64,000 nt of DNA from Bemisia tabaci (lineage: Eukaryota > Arthropoda > Insecta > Hemiptera > Aleyrodidae), in assembly GCF_918797505.1 (NCBI RefSeq), contig NC_092798.1, positions 819,501-883,500 of the forward strand, given 5' to 3'. Of this stretch, positions 59,601 to 64,000 are shown one piece after another. The notes under the pieces were generated by a model, which had not been told where the DNA came from, did not search any database, and worked only from the letters and a program-made list of their open reading frames with translations. The translations under genes and the position numbers were made by a program. Numbering within the stretch: position 1 is the stretch's first letter; each line of letters opens with the position of its first letter.

Positions 59601-62600
59601 TAAAATCAGCTCTTTTGGCACTCTCAGATGAAGTGATAAAAAATTTGCGTGCAAATTCTCAATTGAAAAAAAAGCAACTTCCAAAATGTTTGTGAAGTAA
59701 AAGGCCACCCTTGACCTGAATCTGCACCTTAATTTAGATAATTTTTCACACTTCTCATTTTTTACACACAAAATTTGAAAAACATTGAATCGTTGATGCC
59801 TTGTTGGAGTAATTTTTCATTTCTTAAGCTTTTTGTTAGCTAAACTGAACAAAGAAAATAGACCATTGCTAAAGCATGCCATTAAAATTTTAAACTTTTA
59901 GTTATCGGTTGTGTTTTGCGAAGCGGTTTTATGGTAAACACGATTCGGTTCTCAACTTAAAAATTAACACATGATTAAACTACGTATGTGTCTAACTCCT
60001 TCCATTTATTATTTAAATGTTTGTTCAACTAATTTTATTCTCATTCATTCCTTGCAGTCGGAGCTAATCGAGACCTTCGGTTTGAACATTCATCGCATTG
60101 ATAAGGATGTTGATAGGTGCGATCGAAATTATTGGTACTTCACACCCGACAATTTGGAAAAGCTCAGAAATGTCATGTGCACGTAAGTGTTCAAAGTTTT
60201 TTCTTTCTCTTTTTTCTCTGCCAGGAATGTGTTGAAATACTTAACAAATCTTGCTGGAGATATCAAGGATCCAGAGTACTGCAAAATATTTTTTGTCTGC
60301 TCCCAAAATGACTGAAAAAAGCTATTAAAGGTAACTTAAGATTAAAAAATTATGGCAATATTAGCTGAGCTAATTTTACTTCAAAAATAACTTATGAATG
60401 AAGAAATAGTCATGACAGGCCACTTCAAAGCCTCAACTCTCTTTAATTAAAAGTCGTTTTAAACTTAGTGTCCATTCTAGTACCTACGATGCCTCCATTT
60501 ATCCATTATCAAAAATCAAAGAGTGCGAGACCCCATTGAACTGAGATGAGATACAATTATAAACTCATAAGTCAAAGAGCCAGGATCCAAACCAAAAATA
60601 AAGGCGGTAACAAATTGTGGGTGCATTTAACTACAAAAGTATGTGTCAAATTCAGAAAGAAAAATGTTGTTAATATGATTATGCACATTTGTTTTATGTT
60701 TAATTTGATAGTAGAAGTTCAGGGGCTTAATTCATTAATGGGTTGTTTTCAGGTATGTTTGGGAGCACTTGGACGTTGGATACATGCAGGGCATGTGCGA
60801 CCTCGTAGCTCCTTTACTCGTCATATTTGACAATGAATCCATGACTTACGCTTGTTTTTGCAAATTGATGGACCGCATGGGAGCCAATTTCCCCCACAGC
60901 GGAGGCACCATGGACACACATTTTGCCAACATGAGGTAAGTTCTTCGAATTGGAGGATTTTTACTTACCTATTTTCAAATTTATAAATAGTTCATCTAAA
61001 GAACAACATTTCCGTTTTTCAAAAGTAATTAATCAAATGTTCAAAATTTGAAACAAATGGATTGTCCCAAATGGAATGTACTTGGCCAAAACTTGGGGAT
61101 CCTGAAAAACTTAAAATTGAATCGAGTTTTTTGCTAGGGCGTAAGTTCATTTAAATGTTTTACAATTGCCATAGACGGTGGTCTTGTAAAGATGAACTAC
61201 CTATCCAGAAAAAATCAATCGAGAAATTTCACAGAGTTTGGTTCGTTTTAGAAAGAAAACTTTCCCACAGAATTCACTCCATTGTCTACTCATACCTACA
61301 AAAATAAAACATCTTTAGTAATTTTTTAATACCGCATTGCAAGTAGCAAAACGTTAAAATGTCCTCAGCAATTTTATGACATAGTAATACAAATGGCAAA
61401 ACTTTTCAATTCATATGATTGCCAATACTAAATACATTGTGTGCGAATCCATAAATTTATGCGGTGAAAGATAAAGTTGGATATAATTGGACATAAGATG
61501 GATAAGGATATAATTGTAATTAAACGAGCCTAGCTAAGGATCATAAACGTTCCTTTTGATCTAATTCCCAACAAGATATCTAATAGATGTTCTTACATTT
61601 ATTTTCACAGGTCTTTGATACAGATTCTTGATTCCGAAATGTTTGAATTGATGCATCAAAACGGAGACTACACTCATTTTTACTTCTGCTATCGGTGGTT
61701 CCTCCTTGACTTTAAACGAGGTGATGAATTTTGAGGAACAAATAGATTTTTTCCAAAAATAATGCTAGATTATAGCGAAATATAAAATAATTTTGAAGAA
61801 ACAAGTCTTTCAGGGAGATGAAGTGTGCATTTATTTCCACTACAGTCAGCCTCAGTGGTGTAGTGGTCAAGGCAGTTCCCTGCCAACAGTTAGATCCCGG
61901 GTTCAATGTCAAAGTGTTGCAAAAACAGTATTTTAATGAAGTGCTCCTTTGGTGTTCTGTTCATACCTCCGCAGTCAATACTTTTTCAGGACTGAGAGAA
62001 AAAAAAACATTTCTGGAAAAATGGATTATCTTGTGGAAGGTCCTGGCCAGAGCCATAAACGTTATACTTTTCTTGCAATTAGCCAAGTTGGGGGATATTT
62101 AGTTAGGTAGATCATTTTTCATTAAGGTAATGAGCCATTGCTTCTCTAGTTATTATTATTTGGGCATGGGTAGAATTAATCATTTATTCGGAGAAAATCA
62201 GAGATTTCAGACTTTTGTAACCGATAGTCACATGTCTAACTAATTCAACAAAGCTAAAAATTGAAATCGAATAATTTCTGTTCAAAAGCTCCAACCCCAT
62301 TTATTTGCGACTGTCAAAATTACAAAAAACGAAAAAAGCGGAAAAAATGAGGCCATACAAGATTATTGGTGCACAGAACTAAATTATCGTAACAGAGCAA
62401 AAAACTATCACACATCCTACAGGGTGTCTACTAAAACAGGCTGGTCAAATATAAGTACCTTTACAGTACTTTTTCAGTACATTCTCAAGAAATTCAGTAC
62501 CTCCTCCAACAGAAAAATTCCGTACTTTTTCAGTATCAACATTTGACGAAATTAGAAAAATTTCAAAAATTTGAAATTGCGACAAAGATGACAAAAAATT

Positions 62601-63343
62601 TTAAAAAATTCCGGACCTTTTTGCGGAATTTCCTCGTTTTTTCAGTACTTCCGGACCGCCCTTATAAAATCAGTACTATTTCCGGACTTTCCAAACTTGT
62701 CGACACCCTATCCTAACTGTCTTGATAAACAATGTTTGCTGGAAAATGATAAGAAACGAGTAGACAGTGGCAATTAGTCTTCGGAGAAGTGATTTGGACG
62801 TATTTATGCTAAAAGGAGCTATGTCTCACGTAAACCCTATGCACATGGTTCCTTTTAGCTTTAGCTCAATGTAAGATGGCTGTGCAGATTGTCATGTTGA
62901 ATCACTAAATGCCCAATGGAAACCAATGGCACCCTATGCAGAAAGGTGCTTTTGTGGAAGAGCTAGAGACAGTGGTTCTTTATTACAAAATGTAATCCAG
63001 TTGATGTAGTGGGTCCCTAGGTGAAGAGCGCGGTTCACACCCCATGATGCAACAATGTTTGAAATGAAAAAATCAAAACAGTAATAAAAAAAATTGTTAG
63101 GAATAAAAAATTGGATAGGGGGTGATGAAAAGGATTTTAAAATTCAAACTAATGACGCAATTTATCTTTTTTTAGAACTGGTTTATGAGGATGTTTTCAC
63201 TGTGTGGGAGACAATCTGGGCAGCAAAACTGATTTCATCAGCACACTTCATGCTATTTATTGCTCTGTCGTTGGTGGAGACGTACAGGGATATAATTCTG
63301 AGTAACGTTATGGACTTCACCGACATTATTAAATTCTTTAATG
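23005..63343 (+). CDS. SGSM: Small G protein signalling modulator (SGSM1/2 orthologue), RUN and TBC domain RabGAP, 22 exons, partial
   Basis: The exons listed below join in frame to about 1105-1116 codons. The order matches vertebrate SGSM1/SGSM2: an N-terminal RUN domain (exons at 23005-40843), a Rab-binding PH-like region (41703-47464), a serine-rich and acidic linker, and a split TBC domain (51227-63343). TBC proteins accelerate GTP hydrolysis by Rab GTPases; vertebrate SGSMs bind Rap and Rab proteins on trans-Golgi and recycling membranes. The catalytic arginine finger (IDKDVDR, exon 60058) and glutamine finger (GYMQG, exon 60753) are both intact. All introns run GT-AG and all phases agree. 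The start codon exon was not found upstream and the last ~30 residues should lie past the right edge. No stop or frameshift interrupts the set. Identity is very secure; individual ends rest on consensus and homology. Confidence 0.95.
23524..23938. mobile_element. Intronic inverted-repeat element of about 415 bp
   Basis: TAGGCCTTGTCTCCACGAG at the left pairs with CGTGGAGACAGGGCCCTA at the right, followed inside by GGATTTGTCCC-like and GGGACAAATCCC arms. The interior has GGGAAAAATCCCA on both sides. It is non-coding. Confidence 0.72.
23940..24050 (-). repeat. Family T dispersed repeat (AAAATAGTTGCTC motif), inverted copy
   Basis: Read on the minus strand it contains GAGAGTTAAAATAGTTGCTC, preceded by CTTCAATTAGGCGGATAGGC. 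Similar units lie at 26330-26420, 28020-28075, 28150-28240, 34325-34440 and 44285-44375, with shorter matches near 640 and 57560. It is a frequent local repeat of unknown class. Confidence 0.65.
24094..24142. repeat. Short inverted repeat
   Basis: CTTGTGCTGAGATCAG and CTGATCTCAGCACAAG are perfect 16-bp arms with a 17-bp spacer. Confidence 0.85.
25364..25531. mobile_element. Family G inverted-repeat element, copy 3
   Basis: It begins CAGTGGCGTGGCGTGCTTTG and ends CGGCGCCACTG, with the shared interior. It lies in the large SGSM intron. Confidence 0.7.
26491..26536. repeat. Perfect 21-bp-arm palindrome with a 4-bp loop
   Basis: TTCATGCACGATGTTACAAG plus C pairs perfectly with its complement across GTAA. 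Such an exact hairpin is unusual against the diverged repeats around it. Confidence 0.9.
27262..27535. mobile_element. Family H inverted-repeat element, copy 1
   Basis: TGCGGGCTGATTCTTGAAG and GGACAAAGCGATAGACA on the left pair with TGTCTATCGCTTGG and AATAATCAG near the right end. CCTATTGGTT-like and AACCAATAGGA inner arms also pair. Copies are at 43196-43472 and 47927-48199. Confidence 0.75.
27855..28019 (+). mobile_element. Family B element fragment
   Basis: ATGGACCACTAGACAAGCTA starts the fragment, which matches the left part of the full element at 28561-29111. The right half is missing or too diverged. A family T unit follows directly. Confidence 0.65.
28561..29111. mobile_element. Family B long-TIR element, full copy
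   Basis: ATGGACCACTAGACAAGGTA at the left and CCTTGTCTAGTGGTCCA at the right are inverted, and the similarity extends about 60 bp inward (CATGTTTCTTAACC and GGTTAAGAAACATG). Flanks TTCGACGGACCA (28549-28560) and TTCGACGAACCA (29112-29123) suggest a 9-12 bp target duplication. It is non-coding and perhaps MULE-like. Confidence 0.78.
29203..29458. mobile_element. MITE family A, copy 2
   Basis: CTGCCGCGCTAAGGAAAAAC and TTCTTCCTCAGCACGGCAG are inverted ends; length is 256 bp. A clear 4-bp duplication is not visible, so the flanks may have mutated. Confidence 0.83.
30285..30520. repeat. Diverged tandem units of the GCGCC palindrome family
   Basis: Three diverged units contain TATTAGCGCC or TATTAGCGCT followed by TACAAGACTG-like sequence and ATACTTCACGC. 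They relate to the core at 537-965. The class is unknown. Confidence 0.6.
30760..30895. mobile_element. Family L palindromic MITE, copy 2
   Basis: It has the same arms as 21436-21560 (CATCAAAATATCAAG and CTTGACATTTTGATGG) and the conserved centre TTCGATGACTTGGACCAATC. Confidence 0.8.
31101..31408. mobile_element. MITE family F, copy 3
   Basis: AGAGTCCCTTGATACTGAGA at the left pairs with CTCAGTATAAAGGGACTCT at the right. The interior is inverted relative to copies 1 and 2. Flanks AAAGTAAAAT and GAGTAAAACA are an imperfect 9-10 bp duplication. Confidence 0.85.
32785..32931. mobile_element. Family G inverted-repeat element, reverse copy
   Basis: In reverse orientation it ends AACACGCCACGCCACTG and contains ATCAATCGATGG, matching the other family G copies. 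Confidence 0.65.
33452..33702. mobile_element. MITE family A, degenerate copy
   Basis: CTCAGGAAGAACACCCTGTG resembles the left end and TTCTACCTTAGCACGG the right end, at the expected spacing of about 250 bp. Both ends are mutated, so this is an older copy than those at 9425 and 37239. Confidence 0.55.
33835..34285 (+). repeat. Polypurine tract of about 450 bp
   Basis: The plus strand is almost pure A and G across this stretch (AAAGAAGG, GGAAGAGG and similar words) without a fixed period. It can give long lysine/glutamate or, antisense, serine/phenylalanine/leucine ORFs that are artefacts. It lies in the SGSM intron, about 340 bp before the next exon. Confidence 0.9.
34622..34784 (+). CDS. 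SGSM: SGSM exon b (RUN domain)
   Basis: It encodes [19 protein letters not shown] and then [18 protein letters not shown], the RUN core. The acceptor is CTGTTTTTCAG and the donor AATAG|GTAAGA. It receives one base and leaves two. Confidence 0.93.
35363..35800. repeat. 438-bp near-perfect palindrome with TTAA at both ends
   Basis: The arms of about 200 bp start TTAAGGTGATTCGATGGACG and end with the complement. They meet around a short centre near 35570-35590 and differ at only a few positions. It resembles 48426-48871 in its ends and centre. TTAA at both tips is compatible with TTAA-targeting transposition. It lies 67 bp before the next SGSM exon. Confidence 0.9.
35868..36071 (+). CDS. SGSM: SGSM exon c (RUN domain)
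   Basis: A serine-rich stretch ([13 protein letters not shown]) is followed by [20 protein letters not shown], a conserved SGSM RUN helix. The acceptor is TTTGAATTTCAG and the donor AG|GTAACT. Two bases enter and two leave. Confidence 0.93.
36293..36521. mobile_element. MITE family E, copy 3
   Basis: CAGTGGATGGAGTCAATGG at the left pairs imperfectly with ATTGACTCGATACACTG at the right, and the inner AGAGGTCGGAC is shared. It is intronic. Confidence 0.8.
36837..36904 (+). CDS. SGSM: SGSM exon d (RUN domain)
   Basis: It encodes [20 protein letters not shown] followed by SLL, nearly invariant in SGSM proteins. The acceptor is GTTCTTTTCAG and the donor TTAG|GTAATG. It leaves one base. Confidence 0.94.
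37239..37490. mobile_element. MITE family A, copy 3, with TACA target duplication
   Basis: The ends are CTGCCGTGCTAAGGAAAAAC and GTTCTTCCTCAGCACAGCAG. TACA flanks both sides (37235-37238 and 37491-37494). Length is 252 bp, identical to copy 1. Confidence 0.9.
38776..39476. repeat. Intronic tandem repeat, about 130-bp unit, five copies
   Basis: CCATCTTGGATTTTCGAAT or a close variant recurs at 38781, 38911, 39041, 39171 and 39342. This gives three periods of 130 bp and one of 171, the last enlarged by an insert ending GAGCGCCTACAGGGCTTAAA that also follows the final unit. A diverged relative lies at 57160-57450. Confidence 0.88.
39497..39590. repeat. Short tandem repeat GGGACAGGATGGAA
   Basis: Four or more units of about 14 bp (GGGACAGGATGGAAC) follow an initial inverted TGTCCCACTACAGTGGGACA. 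Confidence 0.85.
40701..40843 (+). CDS. SGSM: SGSM exon e (end of RUN domain)
   Basis: It encodes [18 protein letters not shown] and [13 protein letters not shown], strongly matching SGSM. The acceptor is AATTTTTCAG. The donor AAT|GTTTGT is weak but is the only one near that gives the phase needed by the next exon. Confidence 0.9.
40968..41222. mobile_element. MITE family A, copy 4, with TACG target duplication
   Basis: It starts CTGCCGTGCTAAG and ends CTTCCTTGGCACGGCAT, with TACG at 40964-40967 and 41223-41226. It is 255 bp long. Confidence 0.88.
41703..41843 (+). CDS. SGSM: SGSM exon f (Rab-binding region)
   Basis: It encodes [13 protein letters not shown] and then [20 protein letters not shown] with VLVSP, a hallmark SGSM segment opening the PH-like Rab-binding domain. 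The donor is CCG|GTAAGT. Phase is 0 at both ends. Confidence 0.94.
42695..42819 (+). CDS. SGSM: SGSM exon g (Rab-binding region)
   Basis: It encodes [20 protein letters not shown] and [13 protein letters not shown], very close to vertebrate SGSM. The acceptor is TTGGAATTCACAG and the donor AAAAG|GTAATT. Confidence 0.94.
43196..43472. mobile_element. Family H inverted-repeat element, copy 2
   Basis: CTGCGGGCTGATTATTGAAA at the left pairs with ATTTCAATAATGAGCCCGC at the right, and GATAGACAAAGAAGAC pairs with a GTCTTGTGTCTATC-like sequence. It ends about 140 bp before the next SGSM exon. Confidence 0.82.
43614..43681 (+). CDS. SGSM: SGSM exon h (Rab-binding region)
   Basis: It encodes [20 protein letters not shown] and HQH, matching the SGSM WDYAL...CIHCHQQ segment. 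The acceptor is TCTCTGTTTCAG and the donor CATG|GTAAGT. Confidence 0.93.
43716..43846. repeat. Family O short inverted repeat
   Basis: AAGGAACCGCTATTTCTGG at the left pairs loosely with AGATAGTGGTTCCTTATT at the right. Relatives lie at 35032-35180, 56247-56375, 56648-56790 and 62930-63005. It is intronic and non-coding. Confidence 0.65.
44094..44230 (+). mobile_element. Family B element, diverged fragment
   Basis: GACCGGTAGATAAGCTACGA and AAACACGATTCGGGCAACG match the left part of the family B element. The rest is lost. Confidence 0.5.
44445..44701. mobile_element. MITE family A, copy 5, nested in a family B copy
   Basis: The ends are CTGCCGTGCCAAGGAAAAAC and TTCTTCCTTAGCACGGCAG, 257 bp apart. 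To the left stands ATGGACCAGTG and to the right AGTAGACAAGGC. Removing the element and one AGTA/AGTG restores the start of family B (ATGGACCACTAGACAAGG in other copies). Family A therefore moved after this family B copy. Confidence 0.88.
45384..45520. repeat. GC-rich palindrome related to 537-965
   Basis: GGCGTGCTGCCAGCGCGAAA at the left pairs with TTTCGAATGGCAGCACGCC at the right. Inner arms are GCCTGCGAACCTAA and TTAGGTTTGTAGGC. The centre contains ACTTCACGCATTGCGCA. Confidence 0.78.
46008..46175 (+). CDS. SGSM: SGSM exon i (Rab-binding region)
   Basis: It encodes [20 protein letters not shown] followed by [20 protein letters not shown] and [12 protein letters not shown]. This is the most conserved block of the SGSM PH-like domain. 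The acceptor is TTTATTTGGCACAG and the donor AAAG|GTGAGC. Confidence 0.96.
46263..46847. mobile_element. Family N element, split by a family M insertion
   Basis: It starts CAGGGTTGCCACAGAATTT and ends GACTGCGGCAACCCTG, an inverted terminal pair. The family M element (46326-46619) lies inside with an exact TCTGACAA duplication. Other family N copies are at 51598-51786 and 58385-58672. Confidence 0.8.
46326..46619. mobile_element. Family M element, copy 2, with 8-bp target duplication
   Basis: TCTGACAA flanks the element exactly (46318-46325 and 46620-46627). It starts GATGTCTACTAAAACAGGCT and ends CTTGTAGATACTCTGG. An 8-bp duplication is the hAT signature. Confidence 0.85.
47342..47464 (+). 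CDS. SGSM: SGSM exon j (end of Rab-binding region)
   Basis: It encodes [14 protein letters not shown] and, after a variable part, [16 protein letters not shown]. The [10 protein letters not shown] and DYVFRI motifs are conserved in SGSM. The acceptor is TTTTTTCAACTCCAG and the donor TTCT|GTAAGT. Confidence 0.92.
47927..48199. mobile_element. Family H inverted-repeat element, copy 3
   Basis: GACTGATTATTGAAATTGAT near the left pairs with TTATTTCAATAATCAG near the right. GATCCTATTGGTTAAAATG and ACCAATAGGATCC form the inner arms. Confidence 0.8.
48426..48871. repeat. 446-bp near-perfect palindrome
   Basis: Arms of about 210 bp begin GGTGATTCGTCAAG and end CTTGACAAATCAC; the innermost arms are CCTCGCATTCGAT and ATCGAATGCGAGG around a ~25-bp loop. 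It shares the GGTGATTCG ends and a CGATATATCGCATGCC segment with the palindrome at 35363-35800. It lies about 117 bp before the next SGSM exon. Confidence 0.9.
48989..49235 (+). CDS. SGSM: SGSM exon k (serine-rich linker)
   Basis: It encodes [17 protein letters not shown], then a serine run ([13 protein letters not shown]) and a proline/serine-rich tail ending NTKSSPG. The linker is poorly conserved, so identity rests on open frame, flanking phases and good splice sites (TCCGACAG acceptor, CCAGG|GTAATG donor). Confidence 0.85.
50069..50490. repeat. Dispersed repeat with GC-rich palindromic core (copy 2)
   Basis: The core at about 50200-50330 pairs GGCGCCTACAAACCTAACAG with CTGTTGGGTTTGTAGGCGCC. 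The flanks match 537-965 along their length, including TATCTTGATTTATTTTGCG and GTGAAATAGTTGCTTCAAG. It is intronic. Confidence 0.8.
51227..51497 (+). CDS. SGSM: SGSM exon l (TBC domain entry)
   Basis: It encodes [20 protein letters not shown] and [17 protein letters not shown], ending [17 protein letters not shown]. This is the highly conserved SGSM segment leading into the TBC domain (Arg of the IRKEVW motif). The acceptor is TTTTTCTTTACAG and the donor GAG|GTAAAT. Confidence 0.96.
51598..51786. mobile_element. Family N element fragment
   Basis: It matches the right part of 46263-46847 (CATTCTAGAAAGCAAATGAA) and ends GACTGTGGCAACCC. It ends 26 bp before the next exon, overlapping the acceptor region. 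Confidence 0.65.
51813..52055 (+). CDS. SGSM: SGSM exon m (TBC domain)
   Basis: It encodes [20 protein letters not shown] and [17 protein letters not shown], then a proline-rich insert ending LAQELSND. The IRKE/VWPYLLG junction is the first TBC motif. The acceptor is TTAAAATTTTCAG and the donor GAT|GTAAGT. Confidence 0.95.
52150..52345 (-). repeat. Inverted copy of the module at 5319-5645
   Basis: TTCCAGCGTTCTACC, ATTTTCATGATTTTTATGGC and CATTTAAACAATG are complements of the direct copies near the left end of the window. It is intronic. Confidence 0.75.
52655..52840. repeat. Two diverged tandem units of the GCGCC family
   Basis: GCAATGCGTGAAGTATTCAT and GCAATTCGTGAAGTATTTAT are each followed by GCAGTCTTGTAGGCGC, a period of about 80 bp. 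It relates to 30285-30520. Confidence 0.7.
53276..53495 (+). CDS. SGSM: SGSM exon n (acidic insert within TBC)
   Basis: It encodes [20 protein letters not shown] and a Glu/Asn/Gly/Lys low-complexity stretch ([19 protein letters not shown]). The SNDVF junction with the preceding exon matches vertebrate SGSM (SNDVFISVDD). The donor AAAG|GTTGGA is weak but gives the correct phase. Confidence 0.9.
54119..54219 (+). CDS. SGSM: SGSM exon o (linker within TBC)
   Basis: The frame [20 protein letters not shown] is open. Splice sites are good (TTAATGTTTCCAG acceptor, CCG|GTAAAT donor) and phases fit both neighbours. Sequence is weakly conserved, so the exon is supported mainly by structure. Confidence 0.75.
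54308..54685. mobile_element. hAT-like MITE rich in TCGATT motifs
   Basis: The ends TAGTGTTGAGGATTTTA and TAAAATACCCAACACTA are inverted. Flanks GCGCCGGG (54300-54307) and GCGCCACG (54686-54693) agree at 6 of 8 positions, as expected for an old 8-bp duplication. The interior repeats TCGATTAATCGA-like words. Confidence 0.8.
55143..55222. mobile_element. MITE family E, fragment
   Basis: CACAGTGAATCGAGTCAATT and CTTCTAACTCCGTTTATACA match the left part of family E. The right part is absent. Confidence 0.6.
55502..55655 (+). CDS. SGSM: SGSM exon p (acidic linker)
   Basis: It encodes [20 protein letters not shown] and [16 protein letters not shown]. Two in-phase acceptors are possible: TTGAATTTTTGCAG before 55502, or TTGTTACGAACAG before 55535. 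The extra 11 residues of the first choice are hydrophobic and unlike the linker, so the second start is quite possible. The donor is ACAG|GTAATT. Confidence 0.8.
55780..56068. mobile_element. Inverted-repeat element beginning CAGGGTGTCTAG
   Basis: CAGGGTGTCTAG at the left is mirrored exactly by CTAGACACCCTG at the right. The interior repeats AATCCTGAT many times. It is intronic, non-coding and about 289 bp. It ends 43 bp before an exon. Confidence 0.82.
56112..56204 (+). CDS. SGSM: SGSM exon q (linker)
   Basis: It encodes [20 protein letters not shown] and HSETLNG; the QSVDSGN stretch resembles the serine-rich VEFDSPDSG region of vertebrate SGSM. The acceptor is TTCTATTTCTAG and the donor GGAG|GTAATT. 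Confidence 0.82.
57160..57450. repeat. Diverged relative of the 130-bp tandem repeat, with a long poly-A
   Basis: AACATCTTGGATTTTTAAAT, CAAGTTTCACAAAAATCGAT and GCATTTGAGACCAC echo the unit at 38776-39476. A run of about 25 A bases lies near 57249-57275. It is intronic. Confidence 0.6.
58385..58672. mobile_element. Family N element, copy 3
   Basis: It starts AAAGTTGCCAAATTTAGAAA and ends CTGACTGTAGAAGCCCTGG, matching the ends of 46263-46847 without the nested insertion. It finishes about 58 bp before an exon. Confidence 0.72.
58731..58885 (+). CDS. SGSM: SGSM exon r (linker before the TBC catalytic part)
   Basis: It encodes [20 protein letters not shown] and then [18 protein letters not shown] ending GGVYS. 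The acceptor is ATCTCAATTTCAG and the donor TCA|GTGAGT. The phase agrees with the next exon, which is strongly conserved. Confidence 0.87.
60058..60182 (+). CDS. SGSM: SGSM exon s (TBC catalytic, arginine finger)
   Basis: It encodes [20 protein letters not shown] followed by [20 protein letters not shown]. The IxxDxxR motif (IDKDVDR) carries the catalytic arginine. The acceptor is ATTCCTTGCAG and the donor AC|GTAAGT. Confidence 0.97.
60753..60935 (+). CDS. SGSM: SGSM exon t (TBC catalytic, glutamine finger)
   Basis: It encodes [20 protein letters not shown] and, further on, [21 protein letters not shown] carries the catalytic glutamine. The acceptor is GGTTGTTTTCAG and the donor GAG|GTAAGT. 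Confidence 0.97.
61611..61720 (+). CDS. SGSM: SGSM exon u (TBC domain)
   Basis: It encodes [20 protein letters not shown] and [16 protein letters not shown], nearly identical to vertebrate SGSM. The acceptor is TTATTTTCACAG and the donor CGAG|GTGATG. Confidence 0.97.
61848..61915 (+). repeat. tRNA-derived SINE head
   Basis: A-box-like TGGTGTAGTGGTCAAG and B-box-like GGGTTCAATG lie about 43 bp apart, preceded by CAGCCTCAG. This is the typical 5' part of an arthropod tRNA-derived SINE. A clear tail or target duplication was not identified. Confidence 0.6.
62430..62709. mobile_element. Family M element, copy 3
   Basis: It starts AGGGTGTCTACTAAAACAGG, ends CTTGTCGACACCCT, and has the CAGTAC-rich interior of the other copies. 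Confidence 0.78.
62800..62868. repeat. Family D short inverted repeat
   Basis: GGACGTATTTATGCTAAAAG and GCTATGTC at the left mirror ACATGGTTCCTTTTAGC at the right. It is intronic. Confidence 0.65.
63176..63343 (+). CDS. SGSM: SGSM exon v (TBC domain, last in window)
   Basis: It encodes [40 protein letters not shown] and [11 protein letters not shown], the C-terminal TBC helices. The acceptor is TTATCTTTTTTTAG and the donor AATG|GTAAGT. One base carries over, so a further exon encoding the last ~30 residues must lie beyond the window. Confidence 0.96.
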
Positions 63344-63649
63344 GTAAGTAAGTCATGTTTTTAATTTTTCAATTTTTCAATTACTTCCTCTAGATTAAAC
63401 ATGATAGTTACAACTCTCCCAGTTTTTAGGGTGAATTAAAATTGCTTCATCCCTGAATGTTACTTTTACATGGATTTGATCACTTTAAATCGATTTTTAT
63501 CAGGTCACACTTTGATGCTTCGCAAATATCTCTTTATCAGTAATTAAGATTTAAAGTTCATTAGACAATAAAATTTTGGGAAATATCTGTGAATTTGGTT
63601 AATGTATTTCAGAATGAAACTAGACAACTCTGGATTAATGGGTTTCAGA

Positions 63650-64000
63650 ATGGACCACTAGACAAGGTACGAATTTAAGCAATCTGATACATGTATCTTA
63701 ACCAGAATTTCACGTAGAACACGATTCGTACAACGGAAATTACTGAAACCAACTCCTAACGAGGATATGAACGATTTTATTTCACATTGGTTTTACGAGG
63801 AATTTGAACTGCCCGCTCACAAGAAACTGAAAGCTCTAAGTGAGTCAAATCGCGCACCACAAAGGTTTCAGCAAGCTCCTCAATCGAACAATGTTCATTT
63901 CCCACCATGTGTTGTTCAAACTATAAGCTATTTGTAATAGCTGAGCCAAAGCGTCTAGATTGAGGTTGCCAGATTTTTATATCGCAGAAACTGTCATGAT
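63650..64000 (+). mobile_element. Family B element, truncated by the window edge
   Basis: It starts ATGGACCACTAGACAAGGTA and matches 28561 onward very closely (CATGTTTCTTAACC-like block, CAAGAAACT, TTCCCACCATGTGTTGTTCA). The right half lies outside the window. It sits in the last SGSM intron seen. Confidence 0.8.

Overview
This is AT-rich animal nuclear DNA, most likely from a hemipteran insect. A whitefly such as Bemisia tabaci is my best guess, from the style of the repeats and the presence of intronless foreign-type genes; no marker in the window proves the species. There are no operons, ribosome binding sites or prokaryotic gene order. Coding sequence is a small fraction. The rest is intergenic or intronic DNA packed with short inverted-repeat elements, long palindromes, homopolymer runs and a few tRNA-derived fragments.

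Layout. Positions 1-23004 hold two isolated, intronless, strikingly GC-rich open reading frames on the minus strand: a bacterial-type GNAT acetyltransferase (3185-3853) and a PLP-dependent serine/threonine dehydratase or serine racemase-like enzyme (12886-14001, possibly from 14052). Their base composition contrasts sharply with the surrounding AT-rich DNA. Both look horizontally acquired: the first resembles proteobacterial proteins and the second fungal ones. Each has a plausible insect-style 3' splice site just upstream of its ATG, suggesting an acquired 5'-UTR intron. I see no other convincing gene in this part.

Positions 23005-63343 on the plus strand carry one large multi-exon gene that I recognise clearly: an orthologue of the vertebrate small G protein signalling modulators SGSM1/SGSM2 (RUN domain, Rab-binding region, acidic linker, TBC RabGAP domain). 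I reconstructed 22 coding exons with compatible phases, about 1105-1116 codons. The exon with the start codon was not found and the final exon lies beyond the right edge, so the gene is incomplete at both ends here. The TBC arginine and glutamine fingers are present, so the product should be an active Rab GTPase-activating protein.

The repeats form recurring families with defined ends. They include a ~255-bp MITE with 4-bp target duplications (five good copies plus one degenerate), a ~310-bp MITE with 9-10-bp duplications, a ~550-bp long-TIR element, hAT-like elements with 8-bp duplications, two related ~440-bp near-perfect palindromes just upstream of SGSM exons, a 130-bp tandem repeat, a ~450-bp purine tract and a GC-rich four-hairpin cluster. 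Several nested insertions give relative ages. The two foreign-type genes and the SGSM gene show no functional link; they are simply neighbours.
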